Below are positions 6,337 through 12,633 of a stretch of DNA of 12,633 bases, in pieces. Source of the stretch: CACKLF01 sp002725175 (lineage in GTDB: Bacteria; Pseudomonadota; Alphaproteobacteria; Rhodobacterales; Rhodobacteraceae). Location: assembly GCA_002725175.2 (NCBI GenBank), contig PBQX02000056.1, positions 1 through 12,633 on the forward strand, written 5' to 3'. Numbering within the stretch: the first letter of the stretch is position 1; the number at the start of each line of letters is the position of its first letter. The notes under the pieces are model-generated. The model was not told the origin of the DNA and ran no database searches. It saw only the letters and a list, made by a program, of their open reading frames with translations. The position numbers and the translations under genes were made by a program.

Positions 6337-6918
6337 ATGGTAGATCAATCTAAATGTGACATAATTGTCATTGATGATGAAGAGGATGTACGGGAGAGCC
6401 TTAAACAGCTTTTTTCTCTGGAAGGATTTAAAGTTTATGCAATGGCTAATGCTAAGGAAGCATTGGAGTTTATTTCCACAAAGTTTCAGGGTGTAATTAT
6501 TTCGGATATTAGGATGCCAGAGATGGATGGTCTGACTTTTCTGAAAGAGGTAAAGAAATTAAATAAACTGCTGCCTGTTATTTTGATAACAGGTCACGGT
6601 GACATCAAGTTGGCAGTCAAGTCATTAAAATTAGGTGCCACAGATTTTCTGGAAAAACCATTTAATCCTAATGATTTAGTAGATCAAGTTAAAGTTTTAT
6701 CCAGTCAGCGGCAAACCGTTATGGAATCTTACAAGGGGTTAGAAAGCTCATCTCTGAAAGAAATGACTGATTATTTCGAAAAAAATCGAATTTGTTATTC
6801 ATTGGAAAAACATAAAGGGTCGATATTGTCTGTAATGAAAGAATTAAAGCTTCCTAGGAGAACTCTAAATGAGAAGATGGCTAAATATAAAATTAATAGA
6901 CAGCTATTTATTTCCTAG
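6337..6918 (+). CDS. Response regulator: receiver joined to Fis-type helix-turn-helix (DctD-like, no AAA+ domain)
   Basis: The likely partner of the kinase six bases upstream. The receiver (about 6-122) has the acidic pair Asp13-Asp14, phospho-acceptor Asp57 in SDIRMPEMDG, Thr85 in LITGHGD and Lys107 in EKPFNP. After a linker, residues 155-185 (HKGSILSVMKELKLPRRTLN then EKMAKYKI) form the Fis-type DNA-binding element seen at the end of DctD and related NtrC-family activators. At 193 residues it has no room for the roughly 230-residue sigma54-activating ATPase, so it cannot be a classical sigma54 activator. It probably acts at sigma70 promoters, as RegA/ActR-type regulators do. Whether this is an ancestral short form or an internal deletion cannot be told from one sequence. 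Its stop lies six bases from the convergent corrinoid gene. Confidence 0.9.
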   Translation: MVDQSKCDIIVIDDEEDVRESLKQLFSLEGFKVYAMANAKEALEFISTKFQGVIISDIRMPEMDGLTFLKEVKKLNKLLPVILITGHGDIKLAVKSLKLGATDFLEKPFNPNDLVDQVKVLSSQRQTVMESYKGLESSSLKEMTDYFEKNRICYSLEKHKGSILSVMKELKLPRRTLNEKMAKYKINRQLFIS

Positions 6919-6924
6919 AAAACA

Positions 6925-7626
6925 CTAAGCAGTCATTTGATTATGTTTCTTTTTCATTAATTCTTTTGCTGTTTCAACTGCGACAGCGGCGTCCCTACAA
7001 TATGCGTCTGCACCTATTGATTTGCTGAATTCTTCATTTAATGGTGCGCCACCCACCAGAATTACATAATCATCCCGAATTCCTTGTTGCACAAGGGTGT
7101 CAATAACAACTTTCATATAAGGCATAGTCGTAGTTAGAAGAGCGGACATTCCCAAAATATCTGCTTGTTCTTTGTCGATAGCCTCTAGGTAATTCTCTAC
7201 CGGATTATTTATTCCTAAATCGACAACCTCAAAACCGGCCCCTTCCATCATCATGCAAACTAAGTTTTTGCCGATATCGTGGATATCCCCCTTAACGGTA
7301 CCAATAACCATTTTGCCAAGTCTAGGTGCGCCAGTTTCAGCCAAAAGAGGTTTTAGTATTGCCATCCCTGCCTTCATCGCATTAGCAGCGAGCAAAACTT
7401 CTGGTACAAATAAGATTCCATCCCTAAAATCTATTCCAACAATTCTCATACCTTCAACCAGGGCCTTAGTAAGAACATCGTATGGTGTCCACTTCCTTCC
7501 AAGAAGAATATTGACGCCCTCCTCTATTTCTTCCTTTAAACCGTCATACAAGTCATCGTGCATTTGCAGAACGAGGTCATCATCATTCAGTTCGTCTAGA
7601 ATTATTTCATCTTCTTCGTCGCTCAT
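6925..7626 (-). CDS. Methyltransferase corrinoid protein (B12-binding, MtbC/MetH-module type)
   Basis: The protein carries a methyl group on a cobalamin cofactor between two methyltransferases. After an acidic N terminus (to about 20), a helical cap domain (about 20-98) contains DFRDGILFVPEVLLAANAM. The Rossmann B12-binding domain has the DxHxxG motif at 114-119 (GDIHDIG) with the axial ligand His116. SALLTTTM and VGGAPLNEEF also bind the cofactor in this family. The ATG at 7626 has AGAGG and a GAGGTGA run just upstream; a GTG at 7632 would add two residues but has no spacing from that site. No MtbA/MttB-type methyltransferase, homocysteine methyltransferase or reactivase is adjacent, so the substrate is open. 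Candidates are methylated amines or betaines, or homocysteine as one piece of the split methionine synthase known from some marine alphaproteobacteria. It follows sufE but has its own candidate promoter. Confidence 0.9.
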   Translation of the reverse strand: MSDEEDEIILDELNDDDLVLQMHDDLYDGLKEEIEEGVNILLGRKWTPYDVLTKALVEGMRIVGIDFRDGILFVPEVLLAANAMKAGMAILKPLLAETGAPRLGKMVIGTVKGDIHDIGKNLVCMMMEGAGFEVVDLGINNPVENYLEAIDKEQADILGMSALLTTTMPYMKVVIDTLVQQGIRDDYVILVGGAPLNEEFSKSIGADAYCRDAAVAVETAKELMKKKHNQMTA

Positions 7627-7647
7627 ACTCACCTCTTTTTATTGTAT

Positions 7648-7677
7648 TAAGTTATCTTAAATTTTTTATTTAACTTA
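7648..7677 (-). repeat. Inverted repeat in the leader of the corrinoid gene
   Basis: TAAGTTA (7648-7654) and TAACTTA (7671-7677) are perfect inverted copies around a 16-base centre. The centre, with the arm ends, also contains the 6-bp inverted pair TTAAAT/ATTTAA. The two pairings share bases and so would exclude each other. The element lies 21 bases upstream of the ATG at 7626, in what would be the 5' untranslated region. All pairs but one per arm are A-T, so stability would be low. Confidence 0.35.
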
Positions 7678-7717
7678 GCTCAATAAACGACTATGGATCG
7701 ATTAATTTCGACTACTT

Positions 7718-7746
7718 TTGATAATAAATATAATATTAACTGTCAA
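7718..7746 (-). promoter_or_regulatory. Candidate sigma70 promoter for the corrinoid gene
   Basis: On the - strand, an exact TTGACA (7746-7741) is followed after 17 bases by TATCAA (7723-7718), which matches four of six -10 positions. It begins five bases after the sufE stop and would start transcription near 7711, giving a leader of about 85 nt. Two direct CGACTA copies (7688-7693 and 7709-7714, + strand reading) start 21 bases apart beside the expected start point and could be an operator. Confidence 0.42.
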
Positions 7747-7751
7747 CAAAT

Positions 7752-8168
7752 TTAGACATTGGGAAAATTTTGAATTTTCTTTATCATTGAATTGAGCCCA
7801 TTCGCACGTTGGGAAGACAAATGGCTCAGTAATTCAAGGCTTTCAAACATCTTATAGGGATCAACATTAGAGATATCATTCAAAGGAATATTGTCATATA
7901 TAGATCCAACAATTGCAATTAAGCCCTTAACTATTAAAGCATCAGAATCTCCAAGGAAAGAGAGTCTTTCCACTCCGTCTTTTTTGTATGTTCCTAATAT
8001 AAGCCACACTTGAGACGCGCACCCTGATAATTTATTGTATTCAGATTTTAGAGACTCTTCTAATTCGGGCATTTCTCGACCAAGATCGATAATATAGGAA
8101 TATCTATCTTCCCAGTTCTCTAGAAATTCAAAATCGGCGTTTATTAAATCAAATTTTTTAAAGTTCAT
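7752..8168 (-). CDS. sufE: SufE-type cysteine desulfuration protein
   Basis: SufE accepts persulfide sulfur from the desulfurase SufS and passes it to the SufBCD scaffold for Fe-S cluster assembly. The 138-residue protein has the sulfur-accepting Cys50 in KLSGCASQVWL, then LGDSDALIVKGLIAIV (72-87) and a C-terminal LSHLSSQRANGLNSMI, all standard for the family. Its ATG overlaps the rnd stop by four bases (ATGA), so the two are translationally coupled. No other suf genes are in the window. An E. coli CsdE-like role with another desulfurase is possible, since the sequence cannot tell SufE from CsdE. Confidence 0.93.
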   Translation of the reverse strand: MNFKKFDLINADFEFLENWEDRYSYIIDLGREMPELEESLKSEYNKLSGCASQVWLILGTYKKDGVERLSFLGDSDALIVKGLIAIVGSIYDNIPLNDISNVDPYKMFESLELLSHLSSQRANGLNSMIKKIQNFPNV

Positions 8169-9340
8169 ATCTTTAATTTATTAGTATTAACAATAGTTAC
8201 ATCTGTTCCTTTTACAGATAAACCTATTTCTCCATTTTTCAACTTCAAGGCGTTAGATCCGAAAATTTCCTTTCGCCATCCACTCAGTGTCCTTGAATTA
8301 GGAATTTCTTCACCTGCGATTTCTCTTAAATCGCTACTCGTGGCGATAATTTTTTGGGCCACACCGGAAATTTCTGAGCAATGAGTAAGGAGAACTTTTA
8401 ATAGCTCTATTAAGGTTTGGTTCGACTTGTCATCTTTAGTAGTACTTTTGCTTTCTATTATTGGAGCTGTACTTGGGTCTACATTTGCAACAATTTCCAG
8501 AATTTTTTTTCCGATCCAATTTTTTTGTGAATCTTTAGGTAAGAATCTCAGTTTATTAATATCACCAAAATTAGTGGGTTTTTTTGCTGCAATTTCTAAA
8601 AGAGCATCATCTCTAAATATTCTACGCCTTATAAGATTTCGATCTTGAGCTTCTCGCTCCCTAAACTCTGCCAAATCTTTTATTAATGCCAAAAATATTT
8701 TACTGCCACCTCTCATCTTTATTTTTTTCCAAGCTTGACCAGGATCTGTAAAATAATTGGTTGTATCAGCTAATCTCTCAATCTCCTCTCTAACCCAGGC
8801 TTCCCTACCATTTGATTGCAGAAGAGCTTTTAACCCCAAATACACCTCTCTTAGGAAGGTCACATCTCCTAATGCATAGGTGCATTGTTCTTCTGAAAGT
8901 GGGCGACTAGCCCAATTTGAAAACCGGTTTGACTTGTCCAAAGTGACTCCAGAGAACTCTTTGACTAATTTTTCGTAGCTTATTTGATCCCCAAAGCCAC
9001 ACACCATTGCGGCCACTTGAGTATCGAAAAATGGGTTTGGAATGAAACCGCTTAATGAAAAAAAAATTTCTAAATCTTGCCTAGCAGCATGAAATACTTT
9101 TAAAACCTTATTATTTTGCATCAGATCAAAAAGTGGAGATAAGCTAATTTGAGAACTTAATGGATCTATTAAAATTGCGTCTGTTTCATTATTTTTAGCT
9201 ATAAAAGCCATCTGGATGAGACACAGGTCTGCGTAGTAGGTTTTTTCTCTAATAAACTCTGTATCTATGGTAACAAAATCCTTTTCAGATGCTACCTTGC
9301 AAAAACTCTCTAAGTCTTTCGTTTTGGAAATAATTTCCAT
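8165..9340 (-). CDS. rnd: Ribonuclease D (3'-5' exoribonuclease)
   Basis: RNase D trims the 3' ends of tRNA precursors and other small RNAs. The 391-residue protein has the DEDDy exonuclease domain at about 1-175: Asp26 and Glu28 in TIDTEFIREKTYYADLCLIQ, Asp89 in FHAARQDLEIFF, and Tyr155 with Asp159 in YALGDVTFLREVY. A helical HRDC domain follows at about 213-285 (KIFLALIKDLAEFRERE onward, then LPKDSQKNWIGKKIL). The remaining C-terminal stretch is less conserved. Length is normal for the family. The ribosome binding site before the ATG is weak (GGAT). It lies 34 bases downstream of the aldolase gene and overlaps sufE by four bases. Confidence 0.95.
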   Translation of the reverse strand: MEIISKTKDLESFCKVASEKDFVTIDTEFIREKTYYADLCLIQMAFIAKNNETDAILIDPLSSQISLSPLFDLMQNNKVLKVFHAARQDLEIFFSLSGFIPNPFFDTQVAAMVCGFGDQISYEKLVKEFSGVTLDKSNRFSNWASRPLSEEQCTYALGDVTFLREVYLGLKALLQSNGREAWVREEIERLADTTNYFTDPGQAWKKIKMRGGSKIFLALIKDLAEFREREAQDRNLIRRRIFRDDALLEIAAKKPTNFGDINKLRFLPKDSQKNWIGKKILEIVANVDPSTAPIIESKSTTKDDKSNQTLIELLKVLLTHCSEISGVAQKIIATSSDLREIAGEEIPNSRTLSGWRKEIFGSNALKLKNGEIGLSVKGTDVTIVNTNKLKI

Positions 9341-9374
9341 TATGCATCCGTGATAAAATTTTTTTTAGGTAAAA

Positions 9375-10166
9375 TTAGGTTTTCCAAGATGGATCAATTT
9401 TATCTAATAGCCTTAAAAAAGCTGGCCATTCAGGATGTCTGACTGCAGCTCCTCCTTGAGCACTACCGCCTTCAAATTGTTCTCTTGTATGGATAATTAC
9501 CTTTTTTGGAATCGTATTCAGGTTATTTCCAGATGCCAATGCTCTCAATTGAATATCGCTGTTTCTGATAAATACCTGATGCCTAACAAAGGCCCATATA
9601 GGGCTAGGTCCCGCGGTAAGAAGGCCGTGATTTTTTAATACAAGTGTATGATTTTTTGTCCCAAGGGATTTTATTAAACGCTTTTTCTCTGAACTGTTTA
9701 AAACGATACCTTCGAAATCATGATATCCAACTCTTTCGTATAGCTGACAGCCTTCCTGAACCATTGGAAAAGCCTTTATATTTAGGGCAGACATCGTTTG
9801 ACTAATGGGTTCGTGCGTGTGCATTACACAATGCAAATCCTCAGGTCTGGCTTGATGTATTGCAGAATGGATATTGTATCCAGCTTGATTTACGGGCCAC
9901 TCAACCTCGTCTATTTTGTTGCCATCCAAATCTAATTTTACCAAGTTTGAGGCTGTTATTTCGTCATATCTAAGCCCAAAAGGGTTGATTAGAAATGTGT
10001 CCGTACCGGGAATTCTTAAGGTTATATGATTATAGACAACGCTGGTCCACCCATAATAATCGGTTAACCTATAAACAGCAGCTAGCTCAACCCTAGCTCT
10101 CCACTCATCTTGAGTGAATTTTTTTGGTGCTTTGGGGTATTGAGCAGATAAATCATTAATATTCAT
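9375..10166 (-). CDS. Class II aldolase/adducin family protein
   Basis: Members of this zinc-dependent family cleave or epimerise sugar phosphates such as fuculose- or ribulose-phosphate; many, like this one, have no assigned substrate. The fold motifs are visible in the 263-residue protein: YNHITLRIPG (45-54), LINPFGLRYDEIT (59-71), the metal ligands His116 and His118 in VMHTHEPISQTM, and the third histidine His180 in LKNHGLL. The C-terminal region (HTREQFEGGSAQGGAAVRHPEW) resembles the longer forms annotated only as class II aldolase, not the short FucA/AraD type. An AGGTGA ribosome binding site lies six bases before the ATG. It is 34 bases downstream of the dehydrogenase gene, on the same strand, suggesting a shared transcript. 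Confidence 0.88.
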   Translation of the reverse strand: MNINDLSAQYPKAPKKFTQDEWRARVELAAVYRLTDYYGWTSVVYNHITLRIPGTDTFLINPFGLRYDEITASNLVKLDLDGNKIDEVEWPVNQAGYNIHSAIHQARPEDLHCVMHTHEPISQTMSALNIKAFPMVQEGCQLYERVGYHDFEGIVLNSSEKKRLIKSLGTKNHTLVLKNHGLLTAGPSPIWAFVRHQVFIRNSDIQLRALASGNNLNTIPKKVIIHTREQFEGGSAQGGAAVRHPEWPAFLRLLDKIDPSWKT

Positions 10167-10200
10167 ATCGTGTCACCTATTGGTAATTTTCCAAAAAAAA

Positions 10201-11112
10201 TCATTTCTCTAATGCCTTAATCAGGGAAAACAATACGTTATTATGAGGGGTCTGTACATTACCTTTTTTTCCAAACCGAATAATCTGACCAGTTATAGAA
10301 TCTATTTCAGTTTTCTTATGATTTAATATATCTACTAGCATCGATGGTTTGTGATCTGGGTGCTCGGTAGTTGACATGGAAATAATGCTTTTAACTTCTT
10401 TTGTGTTCACGTTAATGCCCAAGTTTTGTGCAACTTCGCACCCCTCAATCGCAACACTGTTGGCCAAATTAATAAGTTCATTTGATTTCGCTATTTCGCC
10501 AGGAGTTCCTCTAATNAGAGCNCAAATCACATTGACTGCAGAATTAAAAATNGCCTTTTTCCAAATAGCTTCAGAGATGTTANCACTTATTTCGCTNTAT
10601 ATTCCACAGCTACTTAAGACGTCTCTCAACTTTAATACCAGTTTATTATCCGCAGTTAAAATGGAATTAAAATTGGTAAGATGAGTNCCAGAAGANGAAA
10701 CAAGACCTGNCCGCTTAAGATCTGAAGGAAGGGTTGTGCANCCATAAATCACTTTTTTTGAGAAATTTTGCAATATTTCTTCATTGCCGATTCCATTCTG
10801 AAGGGAAATTAAAGGAGTAGANTTTTTGATCAGTTTTTCTGAACTTTTCAAAGCGTCATAAGTATCTTTTGATTTGGTAAAGATAAAAACCATCTCAAAT
10901 TCTGCATTTAAATCCTTTAGATCTATTTCANTAATACAATCAATTAAAATATTTTCCGTCTCACCATTNGTTTCTAAGCACAGTCCATTTGACNAGATGG
11001 CCTCTCGATGCTCACTATTACGACAAACTAAAGTCACATCATTTCCGCCTTTTTGTAAGCAGCCTCCAAAGTATGANCCTAAGGCACCGGCTCCAATTAT
11101 GAGAATTTTCAT
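10201..11112 (-). CDS. Ketopantoate reductase (PanE/ApbA) family NAD(P)H-dependent dehydrogenase
   Basis: PanE reduces 2-dehydropantoate to pantoate for coenzyme A synthesis, but many paralogues act on other 2-oxo acids. The 303-residue protein has an N-terminal Rossmann motif GAGALxSYFGG (7-17), Lys80 in FIFTKSKDT, LQNGIGNEE (104-112), a C-terminal WKKxIFNSAVN (184-194) that carries the catalytic lysine region, and SMLVDILNHKKTEIDSITGQ (257-276) with the expected Glu269. All key positions are present. I give no symbol because the neighbours (aldolase, hydrolase) are not pantothenate genes and paralogues are common. About 19 N positions lie in the first two thirds; the frame is open. GGAAAA before the ATG is a moderate ribosome binding site. 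Confidence 0.88.
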   Translation of the reverse strand: MKILIIGAGALXSYFGGCLQKGGNDVTLVCRNSEHREAIXSNGLCLEXNGETENILIDCIXEIDLKDLNAEFEMVFIFTKSKDTYDALKSSEKLIKXSTPLISLQNGIGNEEILQNFSKKVIYXCTTLPSDLKRXGLVXSSXTHLTNFNSILTADNKLVLKLRDVLSSCGIXSEISXNISEAIWKKXIFNSAVNVIXAXIRGTPGEIAKSNELINLANSVAIEGCEVAQNLGINVNTKEVKSIISMSTTEHPDHKPSMLVDILNHKKTEIDSITGQIIRFGKKGNVQTPHNNVLFSLIKALEK

Positions 11113-11131
11113 AAAATTTTCCGCAACATTA

Positions 11132-11839
11132 TTATAGAATGTATTCCTTTAATACGTCAGCTTCGATAATTTCCACATTCGGCAAGCTATCTCTCAAAAG
11201 ATCTGCATTTTGTTCAAGGAGTGGAAAAGTTTTGTAATGACAAGGAAAAATAGTTTTAAAATTAAAAAATCTTTCTGCCGCATATGCGGCTCTTTTCATG
11301 TCCATGGTAAAATGTCCGCCACAGCATAGAATTCCAATCTCTGGGTCNTGTAGTTCGCCAAAAATCTGCATGTCAGCCATGACATCTGTATCTCCCGAGA
11401 AATATATAGTTTTTTCTGGAGTGGTAATCATATACCCAACCTCAGCNCCTCCATAATAGAAATTGTCTTTATGGTGAAAGGAGGAGGAGTGGGATGCAGA
11501 TACCATTGTAATGGAAAAGTCACCAATCTGNACTGTGCCTCCTTTATTAAAGCCCACGGATGAAATATTGTGCTCGGCTTCATAAAATTGCATTAAGTCA
11601 TACATACCAACAATTGGGATATTTCTCTCTTTAGCAATTTTTATGGAATCTGAAGCGTGATCAGAGTGGGCATGACTTANCAAAATAAAATTGCAATCCG
11701 AAATAACATCGACTTTCTCCCTTTCAGGAAACATAGGGTTTCCCTCAAACCAAGGATCNACNAGTAATGTTGTATCCTTANATTTAATCTTAAATCCGCT
11801 ATGNCCAAGCCAGGAAATTGTAATCGGGNTTTCTTGCAT
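11132..11839 (-). CDS. Metallo-beta-lactamase-fold metal-dependent hydrolase (UPF0173/UlaG-like)
   Basis: A 235-residue single-domain metallo-beta-lactamase-fold protein, probably cytosolic. It has the start strand TISWLGHSGFKI (the Gly is GGN), DPWFEGNP (28-35), the metal motif SHAHSDHASD (55-64, His56, His58, Asp60, His61), His117 in ASHSSS, Asp150 in FSGDTDV, and His201 in FPCHYKTFPLLEQ. This set and order fit the UPF0173 metal-dependent hydrolases and the related UlaG lactonase branch. It does not fit glyoxalase II or the beta-lactamases. The substrate is unknown. AAGGA lies six bases before the ATG. It is first in the five-gene - strand run and divergent from the transporter, so the operon promoter should lie in 11840-11935. 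Confidence 0.88.
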   Translation of the reverse strand: MQEXPITISWLXHSGFKIKXKDTTLXXDPWFEGNPMFPEREKVDVISDCNFILXSHAHSDHASDSIKIAKERNIPIVGMYDLMQFYEAEHNISSVGFNKGGTXQIGDFSITMVSASHSSSFHHKDNFYYGXAEVGYMITTPEKTIYFSGDTDVMADMQIFGELXDPEIGILCCGGHFTMDMKRAAYAAERFFNFKTIFPCHYKTFPLLEQNADLLRDSLPNVEIIEADVLKEYIL

Positions 11840-11935
11840 TTATATTCCTTTACTAGTTAAGAATATTATTTTAAGCCATTAAGTCTCCTTGTCGAGCTTA
11901 ATATATNGNGCCTTTCCTTAAATAGTGTAAATATA
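11840..11935. other. Divergent promoter region between hydrolase and transporter genes
   Basis: The 96-base spacer between two divergent starts must hold promoters or leaders for at least one direction. It is AT-rich and has two N positions (11907 and 11909) in its middle. I see no convincing -35/-10 pair and no dyad. The hydrolase ribosome binding site (AAGGA on the - strand) lies at its left edge. Confidence 0.4.
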
Positions 11936-12633
11936 ATGAAAAAATCATCTGCAATTATCACAATCCTCTCAGGCAGTATTTTTATGAGTTTCGTTGGATT
12001 GCTTTTAAGGTTACTTGAAGAGGCAAATGGTTTTCAGGTTCTTTTTTACCGATCATTTGGAATAGCTCTAATAATACTAATCTTTATATGNTTTAGACGC
12101 AAAATAGGTCCTATAACTTGTCTTAAAACCCTTGACTGGAATGATTTTTGGATTGGNGTAAATCTATCAATAGCTTTTTCAATGTATGTATTTGCCATGN
12201 TTAATAGTTCGGTAGCTTCAACACTTTTTATCTTGAGTATTACACCATTTATAGCGGCNTTTCTCGGATGGGTTTTTCTAAACGAGCGCTTAAGTATTGG
12301 AACACTAATTTCTATTGCAATTGCTTGTCTGGGAGTAGTAATAATGATTTTCGATGGGCTGGAACTTGAGCGAACATTAGGAAATATATTTGCTCTCATT
12401 TCAGGTTTTTCATTTTCAATTGCAATTTTGTTAGCAAGATTAGGTCGGAAGGACGACGTGCTTGGTGGAACTTTCCTTGGGGGAGTATTTTGTATTTTGG
12501 TTGGGCTTATAGCTTGTTTTTATGACGGTTTTGGCTTTCAAATATCTCTTTATGATTTCGCCCTCCTTATTTTTATGGGAAGCTTTACTATAGGAATTGG
12601 GATAATGTTGGTTACATGGGGCACACCCTTTGT
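11936..12633 (+). CDS. EamA/DMT-family membrane transporter (5' part, cut by window edge)
   Basis: An open frame runs from ATG 11936 to the end of the window (232 codons) with no stop. The protein is very hydrophobic with repeated helix-length segments. FYRSFGIALIILIFI (37-51) and SSVASTLFILSITPFIAAFL then GWVFLNERL match the first EamA repeat. The second repeat begins at GNIFALISGFSFSIAILLARLGR. Drug/metabolite transporters of this type usually have ten helices and about 290-300 residues, so roughly a fifth is missing. The substrate cannot be predicted. The N at 12091 falls in a TGN codon, so Cys or Trp is expected and TGA would be a break. No good ribosome binding site precedes the ATG. An antisense frame here (12046-12399) is a shadow. 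Confidence 0.85.
   Translation, partial: MKKSSAIITILSGSIFMSFVGLLLRLLEEANGFQVLFYRSFGIALIILIFIXFRRKIGPITCLKTLDWNDFWIXVNLSIAFSMYVFAMXNSSVASTLFILSITPFIAXFLGWVFLNERLSIGTLISIAIACLGVVIMIFDGLELERTLGNIFALISGFSFSIAILLARLGRKDDVLGGTFLGGVFCILVGLIACFYDGFGFQISLYDFALLIFMGSFTIGIGIMLVTWGTPF

Noticed and set aside
7253..7660. Open frame on + strand opposite the corrinoid gene
   Set aside because: A serine/isoleucine-rich shadow of an intact B12-binding protein on the other strand.
7627..7751. Cobalamin riboswitch before the corrinoid gene
   Set aside because: The leader is too short and lacks a recognisable B12-box; only simple AT-rich hairpins are visible.
10376..11137. Open frames on + strand opposite the PanE-family gene
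   Set aside because: Shadows of a clear dehydrogenase, with no plausible starts or motifs.
11132..11839. Beta-lactamase or quorum-quenching lactonase
   Set aside because: The motif order and the DPWFEGNP and FPCHYKTFPLL blocks fit UPF0173/UlaG; there is no signal peptide and no AHL-lactonase feature.
12046..12399. Open frame on - strand inside the transporter
   Set aside because: The + strand reads as an EamA protein with conserved motifs; the antisense product has no family features.

Overview
The window is a gene-dense, strongly AT-rich piece of bacterial chromosome. The gene set and protein styles point to an alphaproteobacterium, probably a marine one with a streamlined AT-rich genome. 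The evidence is a PurC of alphaproteobacterial type, a separate PurS, a DctB/DctD-style two-component pair, a stand-alone corrinoid protein, and very short spacers. This placement is inferred from resemblance and not from a marker gene. No spacer exceeds 300 bases. I see no rRNA, tRNA, insertion sequence, phage gene or CRISPR array. About 75 isolated N calls fall in clusters (about 1850-3530, 4970-5950 and 10510-12260). None forces a frameshift, so they look like consensus ambiguity rather than gene decay.

Region A (1-4148, + strand): the tail of an unidentified gene and a short dyad-containing spacer come first. A tight run miaA-purB-purC-purS-purQ follows. miaA makes a tRNA anticodon-loop modification. 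The four pur genes cover FGAM synthesis (the PurS and PurQ subunits), SAICAR synthesis (PurC) and two fumarate-releasing steps (PurB). purL, the catalytic partner of PurS and PurQ, does not follow. The run ends against a convergent gene.

Region B (4256-6918): msrP, a Tat-exported molybdopterin methionine-sulfoxide reductase on the - strand, is divergent from a membrane histidine kinase and its response regulator on the + strand, with only 41 bp between the preferred starts. The regulator has a receiver joined directly to a Fis-type DNA-binding helix set. It lacks the sigma54-activating AAA+ domain found in its closest-looking relatives (DctD). The layout suggests, but does not prove, that this pair controls the periplasmic repair gene.

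Region C (6925-11839, all - strand): read in transcription order, this holds a UlaG/UPF0173-type metal-dependent hydrolase, a ketopantoate-reductase-family dehydrogenase, a class II aldolase, RNase D and SufE (the last two overlap by 4 nt). A spacer with a candidate promoter, direct repeats and a hairpin follows, and then a methyltransferase corrinoid protein. The corrinoid protein has no methyltransferase partner here. It may be part of a split methionine synthase or of a methylamine/betaine demethylation system.

Region D (11936-end, + strand): the first part of an EamA/DMT-family membrane transporter, cut by the window edge.

Three genes (miaA, purQ and the histidine kinase) are best read with TTG starts, each with a well-placed Shine-Dalgarno sequence. 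For purQ and the kinase this shortens the longest open frame. I do not find a clearly new multi-gene system. The best leads are the msrP/two-component divergon with its reduced regulator, the corrinoid gene with its structured leader, and the hydrolase/dehydrogenase/aldolase trio.
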